NCBI GenBank assembly: GCA_033809355.1
Contig: JAPXLV010000063.1
Location: forward strand, 1 to 15,790
DNA length: 15,790 nucleotides
Origin: T3Sed10-213 sp012519365
GTDB taxonomy: Bacteria > Planctomycetota > Phycisphaerae > Sedimentisphaerales > Anaerohalosphaeraceae
Direction of reading: 5' to 3'
Shown here: in pieces, positions 1 to 6,318 of the stretch
Layout: each line of letters begins with the position of its first letter
How positions within the stretch are numbered: the first letter of the stretch is position 1
Position numbers and translations under genes: made by a program
Notes under the pieces: generated by a model
The model's database searches: none
Told to the model about the DNA's origin: nothing
The model's input: the letters and a program-made list of their open reading frames with translations, nothing else

Positions 1-1576
1 TGACCCGCATAATGTCCACCGGTTCATCGGGGCGGTATTGCCGATAGCCGTTGGTATCGGTGCGGTCGTAAAAGGAAATGAACTGGCCGCCGATGTCGTA
101 ATCCTCAAATTCAATCCGGCCGGGAATCGCGTGAGGACTTGCCCCGTAGGGCATCCGACTTGTAAAGTGGAACCAGTCAAGTTGAAACCCCGTGCCTGAG
201 AATTCAACCGTCAGGATGGCGTTTTCTCGCTCCGGCAGCGGTAAAGACGGGGCTGAAATGGTCTGCCAGGTGGTCAGTGAACCGGTGTTGGGCACCTCAA
301 GGGTTGCTATCCACTGGTCATCCAGCAGGAAATGAATCTGTCCGCCGGCCTGTGTGGAGGCGACGCGGGCAAAGACTTCCGTCTGGGCGGCGGTGCAGGT
401 GACGGTGTATTTCAGCCATTCGCCATCTTGAATGTCTCCGACGGCAAATCCTGCGGTTGAAAGGGCGAAGATATCAACGCTTTCAGCGGTGCGGAATTGG
501 CCGCCGAGATTGGTCGAGGTCTGGTCATTATAGGCGACATCCTGTCCGCCGTAATCAAAATGCTCGGCTTGAATCAGGCCCGGCACGGGATGCGGTTGAC
601 CGCCCCACGGGACTAAGCCCGTTCCGAATGCGACTTGGCGGACTTCTAAGGCCGAGAGGGGGTAACTGTAAATGCGAAAATCATCGATGCGTCCCTTAAA
701 GAGAGGATCGGCACTAAATTGGCTTTTGCCGATATAATTTCTGTTGGCACTAAAATCAAAGGGGCTGTTGGTTACGTTGGCATTGACATCGACCGGTTCG
801 CCGTCCACATAGAGGGTGGCGGTATTGCCGTCCAGCGTTACCGCGACGTGAACCCACTGACCGACCGGCAAGACGGCGGTTTCGAGGATTTGCTCGTCGC
901 TTTGGTACTTTACGCCGGACTTGATTGCGAATCGCAGTGTGTTGGCGCCGGAACGGGGCGTCAGAAACATATATTGCGATGTACTTGTGCCAAAATCGAA
1001 GATGCGCTGCCAGGGATTGCCGCCGTCCCAGCGAACCCAGGCGGTGACGGTAAAGACGGCATCGGCGACCTCGGTCGGAAGGACCACATAGTCGCTTGTT
1101 CCATTGAGGACGATGGCCTGAGCGAATGGGCCGTCACTGTAGGAGGGGGAGCCGACCGGCGTGCCGTGGAAGGTGCCCAACGCATCGTTGACAGAGCCGT
1201 TAAAGGTCCATTGGGCGATTAGCCGTTCTGTGGTCAAGCGGGCCGGGCGGGAGTTCAGCGGCGAAGAGCCTGATTGTGTAACCCTGCAATAGTACCGGCC
1301 TTCGTCGGTCCTGTCGATGTTTCTGATCTGAAGGGTAGGTGTGGTGGCCCCGGCGATTTTGCCGCTATTGGTCAAGGGGGATGAGTTTCCCTCCTTGTAC
1401 CATTGATAGGTCTGGGCGTTTGCGGCCTGCACTTGAAATACGGCGGTACCGCCCAGCGCGGCGGTCTGGGGGGCAGGCTCTTGCGCGATGCCCAACATTC
1501 CCATATCACAGACGAGGGCAGCGACCATTCGGATATGACGGATGCGATTGATGAATCCGTCCTCGTTGTCATAATT
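1..1576 (-). CDS. Continuation of the metzincin gene: Ig, LamG and two CBM6 domains (partial, off the window edge)
   Basis: Open minus-strand frame without a stop from about 1576 to base 1 (about 525 codons), one base out of register with the metzincin ORF above. Reading order by position: end of the peptidase domain with a possible Met-turn region, HIRMVAALVCDMGM (about 1550-1490); an Ig-like domain with YQWYKEG and DEGRYYC (about 1485-1240); a LamG/concanavalin-like domain starting LIAQWTFNGS and ending near RIDDFRIYSY (about 1235-640); a CBM6 module with AEHFDYGGQDVAYND, GEWLKYTV and FQLDWFHF (about 595-165); and the start of a second CBM6 with IEFEDYDIGGQ (about 130-1), cut by the window. 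CBM6 modules bind polysaccharide chains, and LamG domains bind glycans or proteins. There is no start codon with a ribosome site at the head of this piece, so it is a continuation and not a separate gene. If the frameshift is real, this part would not be made. Confidence 0.85.
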
Positions 1577-2084
1577 GGAGCCCATAGGGCCAAAAATGGG
1601 TGCTGTCGCCTGACAGCCACGCGCCGGGGCCGTCAAATTGCCGGATTTGAGCGGTGGTGTAAGGGCCGTTGACATGCCAATTCCAATGGGTGCCAACACC
1701 GAGGGTATGGGCGATTTCATGCAGCGCGACCCGTGTATTTCGTGAGCCGCCGAAGCGAATGTTGCCGTTGATGTTGCCGTCGGCGGTAGGGACGCCGGGG
1801 TTGTATTCGATGCTGAGTTGTTTGTTGAAGGAGCCGTGCTGATTGTAGAGATGGACGGCCTCTTGAATGGAAGCCTCAATCTGGCTACGGATATCGGCCG
1901 GCCAACTTGCGGGATTATTGAGCCAGTAGGTGATATCGGCAGTTAAAGACGCCGAGCATAGCACCATACCCAGCAGGGACACAACACAGAAGGCGGGGCG
2001 AAAAGGACGGGGGACACTGCCGTCGTTTACGGGTCGGGCGGGGTTGTCATTTCGGCTTTTCGGACACAACCTGGCTTTTTTCAT
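1569..2084 (-). CDS. Secreted metzincin-like metallopeptidase, N-terminal part (frame broken at about 1577)
   Basis: Exported zinc peptidase, seen as 171 residues before a stop at 1569-1571. Residues 31-49 form a hydrophobic signal-peptide core ending near SLTA, after an unusually long polar N-terminus. The motif HEIAHTLGVGTH at residues 122-133 fits the metzincin pattern HExxHxxGxxH: three zinc-binding histidines and a catalytic glutamate. Start: ATG at 2084, with a GGGGG stretch about 10 bases upstream; a TTG at 2090 is an in-frame alternative. The reading frame ends in an aberrant tail, LQL-stop. Shifting by one base at 1577-1579 instead gives WPYG followed by NYDNEDGFINRIRHIRM and a long open frame to the window edge, so this is the front of a much larger gene. 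Known of the family: metzincins cleave proteins and have a Met-turn C-terminal to the zinc motif; that part would lie past the frameshift. The substrate is unknown. The catalytic-motif call is firm; whether the gene is functional is not. Confidence 0.85.
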   Translation of the reverse strand: MKKARLCPKSRNDNPARPVNDGSVPRPFRPAFCVVSLLGMVLCSASLTADITYWLNNPASWPADIRSQIEASIQEAVHLYNQHGSFNKQLSIEYNPGVPTADGNINGNIRFGGSRNTRVALHEIAHTLGVGTHWNWHVNGPYTTAQIRQFDGPGAWLSGDSTHFWPYGLQL

Positions 2085-2167
2085 CTTCAAAGACCCCCAA
2101 AAAAGTTTTTTATGGAACCATCCGCTTTCGTCGGAATCGAGTTAATCTTTTTTAGATCATAATCCAG

Positions 2168-2196
2168 CATATACACACCAATAGGAGATATCGCAA
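2168..2196 (-). promoter_or_regulatory. Weak candidate promoter for the metzincin gene
   Basis: On the minus strand TTGCGA (2191-2196) and TATATG (2168-2173) are separated by 17 bases, each matching the sigma-70 consensus at four of six positions. A second -10-like box, TATGAT, lies at 2156-2161 without a matching -35. The preceding gene has its own terminator, so a separate promoter is expected in 2085-2324. The exact box is uncertain. Confidence 0.2.
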
Positions 2197-2324
2197 GTCT
2201 GAAATCGAACTTTTTTACTTTTTAAAGAGCTTTTCTACAGAGCATGTCTGACCCCTTAAATTTTCCCCGTTGTGCAGAGCAGAAATATAGTTTTAAAAAT
2301 AGGTCGCTCTGTCTCTTGGAAAAG

Positions 2325-2352
2325 GCCGGGGCGCAAAACGCTGCGCCCCGGC
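2325..2352 (-). terminator. Rho-independent terminator of the LamG gene
   Basis: A perfect 10-bp stem, GCCGGGGCGC (2325-2334) against GCGCCCCGGC (2343-2352), encloses an 8-base loop. A G-T and an A-T pair extend it at the base. On the minus strand the stem is followed by CTTTTCC. It lies 30 bases after the stop of the minus-strand LamG gene ending at 2383. The short T run makes it a moderate-strength signal, but the stem is very stable. Confidence 0.8.
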
Positions 2353-2382
2353 TTCATTCCATGCCGCCCCAAACCTCTGTGG

Positions 2383-4749
2383 TTATTGCTCCGGATAAAT
2401 TCGGTTGCTCTGGAGCCATTCCGAGGCAAAAATAGCGAAATCGCTCAGATCGACGCGGCAATTGCCGTCAAAGTCGTACGTCAGCGCCGGCAGCGACTGG
2501 TCGCAGATCCACTCGCCGCGGACGGCCAGGTAATCCTGTGCTACTTCTTCCACCGTACGGGCATAGTTATAAATCTTCAAATCATCGATCCGCCCGTTAA
2601 AGTACGGATCAACGGCAAACTGACTCTTGCCGATGTAGTTCAACGTTGGCTTAAAATCTATCGGATTGATCGTCATCGCTGTGTTTGTGGCCTTCAATTC
2701 ACCGTTGACATATAAACGTCCCGTGTCCCCGTCAAGCGTGACTGTTACATAGTACCACTGATTGGCAGCAAGCTGCGACGTATTCAACACCTGCTCAGCG
2801 CCTCCGTTTTTAATCGCGAAACGCAGATTGGTGCCCGTTTTCGGCGTCAGGAACATATATTGATTGATGTCATTGCCAAAATCCAGGATCCGCTGCCAAT
2901 CGCCGCCGCCGTTCCAGTAAACCCAGGCGGCAATGGTCAGGTCTTCATAGTCGACAACGCCCGGCTCAATAACGCCGTATTGACCATAGAAATTCGGATC
3001 CGATGCGACGGTATTGCTCAGCAACAGGCTGCTGCCGCCCAGCTCATCGACCCCCTCGGCCAAGGTTGCCAGATTCGTCTCCAGCAGGTCGTTCTTAAGG
3101 GCTATACGATACCCGCTCACGACATCCGGCGTCGCGTCGTCTTCAAGCATCTCCATCGGGAAATGCGCCACCAGGCGCCGGACGGCTAAACGAGCCTGCC
3201 TGGACTGAACCTGCATCTGTTCGACATTTTTCACGATAGCGTAGTAAAAGCCTTCATCGGCCGCATCGGCATTTTTCACGATCAGTCTGGCTTCCGACAC
3301 CATATCCGATTCGACTTCATACTTGTCCGGATTCAGGGGAAATCCAAATTCATCCGTTATCGGTATATCATTCTGGCCATCGACATAACGATACCAAGCG
3401 ACATACGCCGGCGAATAGCTGAGAAACAGCAGCTCAAATTCAGCCTCTTGACCGGGTTCGACGATGGTATTCGACGGATGACCGTTTGCGTTGATCCTCG
3501 GTGCGGACAAGATCGTTCGGAACTGCCAGATCGCCCCGGCAATCACAAAATTCGGATCATCCGCCGGCCCGTCGTTGAGAATTTCATCGACGCGCCAGTA
3601 ATAGGTCTTGTCCTGCTCCAGTCCTTCCGGATCAAAGGAAGCGTTCGGGCCGTCAACTTCGATAATCGCCGTCGGCTCGGTCATTCCCGCAAAATTGGGA
3701 TCTTCGCGGAAATACAGATAATGATGGGTAATGTTCGGGTTGACCTGATCGGGGTTCTCCGGATCCAGACCGGTGTTCCAGCTTAGCGTCGCATCCGGGG
3801 AAACACCGGCGGCGCCGTCAGCCGGTTCGGGATTCCACGCACCGATGCCCATTGAATACAGCAGTTGATGGGGACTGAGAGCGGAATTGGAAATGCGCAC
3901 CTCATCAATAAAGCCGAACGCGCGATCGACATGTCCGCCGGCCCACATTCCGCGACCGACGGTCCAGCCGCCGGCATGCCAACCATCTCCGCTGGTCGTG
4001 CCTTTGGCCAGCGTGGTATCGGGGCTGCCGCTGGCGGTCATATCGGTCTGGGCGACCAATTGAAGCTCGCCGCCGGCCTCAACATCCGCCATATAAAGCG
4101 ACAACGTCGCTCCGTCGCTGACAGCTGCATAATAATACCACCGGTTGGTTTGTACTGAATTGGCGGGGCTGCTGGCCTCATGCCAGTAGCCTGCAACATC
4201 CGCAAACTGTATAGCAACACGCGTTCCACCCCACAGTTGAAAATACAAGGCAGCGCGATCGGGCGTGGCAGTGCTAACATTGCGGCCGTCACGACCCACA
4301 AACGTTTGGTTTTTACTGGTTGTCGTACATTTGTAAAAAGCCTCAATGGTAAACTGGGCAAAAGTATCCGCTCCTTCGATGTCGATGCCGAACGGATTAC
4401 TGGTCTCGGACTTGGTGTACGCCGCCGGCCAGCTTCCCGTGTTCTGAATGCTTAGGTTGTTGGCGGCGCTGGTTTGCGGAATCAGCGTCAGCGGCACATC
4501 CGCACGATAGGCAAAACCACATCCTCCGCCGGTTGTCCACACGGCAAGGTGATTGCCGTTGCCCGAGACATCCGGGACATCCGGCGAAAACGTATAGTCG
4601 CTGACACCTTCGGGACGCTGCACATTGGTATCTGCCGTGCCGTCTTCAAAGCGCCAGTAGGCCACCGTTACCGCCTGTGAGCCAACGCTCATACTCATCG
4701 CCGCGATACAGACAATGAGCATTCCCACTGCAATCTTTTGGTTTTTCAC
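2383..4749 (-). CDS. Secreted LamG / Fn3-like / Ig / LamG protein with a dockerin-like C-terminal repeat
   Basis: A 788-residue exported multidomain protein, function not known. The start is a GTG at 4749, set by AAGGA at 4758-4762 eight bases upstream; an in-frame TTG at 4803 lies in a hairpin and has no ribosome site. Domains: signal peptide 1-26 ending GSQA; LamG-like 27-300, from VAYWRFEDG to FIDEVRIS; Fn3-like 304-415 with NPEPADGAAGVSPDATLSW and KTYYWRVDEI; Ig-like 420-523 with YVAWYRYVDG and ADEGFYYA; second LamG 525-742 with WQRILDFG and YIGKSQF; then one EF-hand-like half repeat at about 758-782, YDFDGNCRVDLSDFAIF. Such single dockerin-like tails are common in Phycisphaerae secreted proteins. 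LamG and Ig domains suggest binding to glycans or surfaces; no catalytic domain was recognised. The second LamG closely matches the LamG of the downstream metzincin gene. It has its own promoter, a long leader and a terminator. Confidence 0.92.
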   Translation of the reverse strand: MKNQKIAVGMLIVCIAAMSMSVGSQAVTVAYWRFEDGTADTNVQRPEGVSDYTFSPDVPDVSGNGNHLAVWTTGGGCGFAYRADVPLTLIPQTSAANNLSIQNTGSWPAAYTKSETSNPFGIDIEGADTFAQFTIEAFYKCTTTSKNQTFVGRDGRNVSTATPDRAALYFQLWGGTRVAIQFADVAGYWHEASSPANSVQTNRWYYYAAVSDGATLSLYMADVEAGGELQLVAQTDMTASGSPDTTLAKGTTSGDGWHAGGWTVGRGMWAGGHVDRAFGFIDEVRISNSALSPHQLLYSMGIGAWNPEPADGAAGVSPDATLSWNTGLDPENPDQVNPNITHHYLYFREDPNFAGMTEPTAIIEVDGPNASFDPEGLEQDKTYYWRVDEILNDGPADDPNFVIAGAIWQFRTILSAPRINANGHPSNTIVEPGQEAEFELLFLSYSPAYVAWYRYVDGQNDIPITDEFGFPLNPDKYEVESDMVSEARLIVKNADAADEGFYYAIVKNVEQMQVQSRQARLAVRRLVAHFPMEMLEDDATPDVVSGYRIALKNDLLETNLATLAEGVDELGGSSLLLSNTVASDPNFYGQYGVIEPGVVDYEDLTIAAWVYWNGGGDWQRILDFGNDINQYMFLTPKTGTNLRFAIKNGGAEQVLNTSQLAANQWYYVTVTLDGDTGRLYVNGELKATNTAMTINPIDFKPTLNYIGKSQFAVDPYFNGRIDDLKIYNYARTVEEVAQDYLAVRGEWICDQSLPALTYDFDGNCRVDLSDFAIFASEWLQSNRIYPEQ

Positions 4750-4790
4750 TTGTGATTTCCTTTCTGGTGAGCCTGTTGCACAATGATTTT

Positions 4791-4811
4791 CGAATCCAAC
4801 CATTGGATTCG
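4791..4811 (-). promoter_or_regulatory. 9-bp hairpin in the leader of the LamG gene
   Basis: Perfect inverted repeat CGAATCCAA (4791-4799) and TTGGATTCG (4803-4811) with a 3-base loop. It sits in the inferred 5' untranslated region of the minus-strand LamG gene, between a possible leader ORF and the ribosome site at 4758-4762. A second short palindrome, CTGTCC-C-GGACAG, lies just upstream (about 4815-4827). No T run follows on the minus strand, so it does not look like a terminator. A role in translation control or mRNA stability is inference. Confidence 0.5.
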
Positions 4812-4833
4812 ACGGCTGTCCGGGACAGACGGC

Positions 4834-4899
4834 TCAATTCTCTGTTTCCCGAACACCTTTTCTTAACTGACATTTCCCAAATACACCGTTAAGAAACAT
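4834..4899 (-). CDS. Possible 21-residue leader peptide upstream of the LamG gene
   Basis: ATG at 4899 is preceded by AGGAG (4905-4909) with a 5-base spacer, a better ribosome site than most in this window. The ORF reads MFLNGVFGKCQLRKGVRETEN and ends in TGA at 4834. It starts about 17 bases after the predicted transcription start of the LamG promoter and ends about 20 bases before the 9-bp hairpin. There is no run of one amino acid as in classic attenuator peptides. Its place between a strong promoter and a structured leader suggests a regulatory leader ORF, but it could be chance. Confidence 0.4.
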   Translation of the reverse strand: MFLNGVFGKCQLRKGVRETEN

Positions 4900-4922
4900 A
4901 ATTTCTCCTAACGACATCTACA

Positions 4923-4952
4923 ATTCTACAAAAATCGCTGCCGCAAGGTCAA
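4923..4952 (-). promoter_or_regulatory. Sigma-70-type promoter of the LamG gene
   Basis: On the minus strand TTGACC (4947-4952) is followed after 18 bases by TAGAAT (4923-4928): five of six matches at each box. Transcription would start near 4916, giving a leader of about 165 bases before the GTG at 4749. This long leader holds the possible leader ORF and the hairpin. Confidence 0.65.
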
Positions 4953-5614
4953 GAAAAATCGATTCCATGGCCAGCTTTCCTCAAAATCCCGTAAATATAC
5001 GGCTTTTCTGCTTCATATCACTTACAGTCGTCATTTTTTTACAGACCCCTCCTTTTTGGCTTCACCCATTGGGGTCTTCAACTCTGAACACAAAAACTGT
5101 TGTAAACAGCATCCATAAGCCCTATACTATTAAAATCTATAAAAATCTTACCTTTTTGCACGGATTTACTTGGGAAATCCGGGATAGAATAAAAAATGTT
5201 ACATCCCCTCTCAAAACGTTGGCCGTCACCCGAAACATCAAAAAGACGCCCTCGTTCGAGGCTTTTCAATCGCTGCTTTTGATTTTTATCGTATCCTTTA
5301 TTATCGTATTATTTATATAGGCCTGTATCGCCAAAAAGTGGACTCAAAAAAAGAAAAAGTAGACTCTGTATTTAGGGTGGTGCGTTTATGGTTCCTAAAA
5401 ACTTGACGACCCCCATTCAGAATATACACTGGTAAAGACTTATTATAACATAACTTGCCGCCTGTAGGCAAGCGTAAAACGGGTCTTTCGCCGAGTCCCT
5501 TGGGGGGTCTCTCGCGAGCGGGGTGGCTTGGGCGGACAGCGCGGGGCAGGGACGCCGTTGGTTTTGTGCTATTTAATACCTGATTTGTCTTTAGTTGGAT
5601 ATTGTTTTGGCTTC
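4953..5614. other. Non-coding stretch: AT-rich, then a GC-rich block
   Basis: No convincing gene. Bases 4960-5450 are strongly AT-rich for this window. An open frame of 117 codons on the plus strand (4967-5320) has no ribosome site and overlaps the upstream region of the LamG promoter, so I do not call it. A 15-residue ORF at 5388-5435 starting MVPKNLTTP has AGGGTGG upstream and cannot be excluded. CTTGCC (5454-5459) and GGCAAG (5467-5472) form a small hairpin. About 5475-5570 is abruptly GC-rich, with a CTCGCGAG palindrome (5511-5518), and resembles neither flank. It could be a remnant of a mobile element or an unknown RNA; nothing was recognised. Confidence 0.5.
5333..5366. repeat. 13-bp imperfect direct repeat, period 21
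   Basis: AAAAAGTGGACTC (5333-5345) and AAAAAGTAGACTC (5354-5366) match at 12 of 13 positions and are separated by an A-rich 8-base spacer. They lie in the AT-rich gap between two divergent transcription units. Such pairs can be insertion-sequence ends or regulator sites; no transposase is nearby. Confidence 0.6.
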
Positions 5615-5642
5615 TTTACTTTTGCGTACGTTTGTATATAAT
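5615..5642 (+). promoter_or_regulatory. Promoter of the six-gene operon
   Basis: A perfect TATAAT (5637-5642) has TTTACT (5615-5620) upstream at a 16-base spacing. Transcription would start near 5649, about 45 bases before the ATG at 5694. No other promoter-like sequence or terminator was seen before 12252, so it may drive the whole plus-strand gene run. Confidence 0.6.
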
Positions 5643-5693
5643 CGACGGCATTAATGGTGGACGAAAAGTCAATTTGGATTTGGATGGAACCCA

Positions 5694-6002
5694 ATGACTA
5701 ATTCTGGCATATTGCGTCTTTTATATGACTATTTTCCAATGGCAGTCAATACGGGCCAAAGCCTGGTCTTTGTCAGCGAAGACTGGAAAGTAGAGTTATG
5801 GGAACATCGCAACACAACATTTGCCATCAGCAAGCAGACCAAGCCGACGATTCGGGTGAAAATCTTCAAAAAAACGCTGAAGGGGGATTTTGTGGCGGGT
5901 CATTATCAGGATTTTCAGCTGGATTCGCTCAACGAACTGGCCCTTCAAATTGAACGCTATATTCAGTTTGCAGTGGGTCAAAATATTCGTGAAAATGTCT
6001 AA
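5694..6002 (+). CDS. Hypothetical protein, 102 residues
   Basis: Not recognised. A small, probably cytoplasmic mixed-charge protein with no signal peptide or membrane segment. It has an aromatic-rich N-terminal part (LLYDYFP, VSEDWKVELWEH) and a lysine-rich centre (VKIFKKTLKG), and ends in a likely amphipathic helix (LNELALQIERYIQFA). The ATG at 5694 has only a weak ribosome site (GGATGG about 6 bases upstream). It is called as real because it follows a good promoter and its stop overlaps the start of the YggU-family gene by 8 bases, a typical coupled arrangement. Confidence 0.7.
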   Translation: MTNSGILRLLYDYFPMAVNTGQSLVFVSEDWKVELWEHRNTTFAISKQTKPTIRVKIFKKTLKGDFVAGHYQDFQLDSLNELALQIERYIQFAVGQNIRENV

Positions 6003-6318
6003 GAGAGCCGACAAGACCGCCGATACAAGCGAGGTATCGCCTGTGCCTTTTGCCCGTTTTACGGTGAAGGTCGTCCCGGGCAGCAGTCGGACGCAGTGTT
6101 GCGGGGTACATGACGGGATGATGCGGATTCGTCTGGCGGCTCCGCCGGAAAAAGGCAAGGCCAACAAGGCGCTGATAGCCTATCTGGCCGGTCTGTTGTC
6201 TGTCAAAAAGAACGCGGTCAGGATTCTATCGGGCCAGGCCGCGCCGATTAAACAGATTGTAGTTGAGGGTTTGGATGACGCAACAGTTACAGCGTGTTTG
6301 GACCGTGCGACGTCCTGA
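5995..6318 (+). CDS. yggU: YggU / DUF167 family protein
   Basis: A 107-residue member of the widespread YggU (DUF167, UPF0235) family of small cytoplasmic proteins whose function is not established. Family features seen: FTVKVVPGSSRT near the start of the domain, the core MRIRLAAPPEKGKANKAL, then VRILSGQAAPIKQIVVEGL. The start chosen is ATG at 5995, overlapping the previous stop (TAA 6000-6002) by 8 bases; a GTG at 5989 is in frame too. A longer in-frame opening back to 5890 only shadows the previous gene. The first 15 or so residues are a polar extension before the domain. The 3' end overlaps the next gene by 44 bases in another frame. Confidence 0.9.
   Translation: MSKRADKTADTSEVSPVPFARFTVKVVPGSSRTQCCGVHDGMMRIRLAAPPEKGKANKALIAYLAGLLSVKKNAVRILSGQAAPIKQIVVEGLDDATVTACLDRATS

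Noticed and set aside
719..1222. 167-codon plus-strand ORF
   Set aside because: Lies opposite the LamG domain of the metzincin gene; the minus-strand frame carries the recognisable domain, so this is a shadow.
1571..1590. Programmed +1 frameshift at the metzincin break
   Set aside because: No recognised slippery codon or stimulatory structure was seen; an indel (biological or sequencing) is the simpler explanation.
4911..4917. ACGACAT half site near the LamG transcription start, shared with the sulfatase palindrome
   Set aside because: A 7-base match is expected about twice by chance in a window of this size on both strands, and no second arm is present.
4967..5320. Open frame of 117 codons on the plus strand, with hydrophobic ends
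   Set aside because: No ribosome site, AT-rich composition unlike neighbouring genes, no family features, and overlap with the upstream region of the LamG promoter; likely chance.
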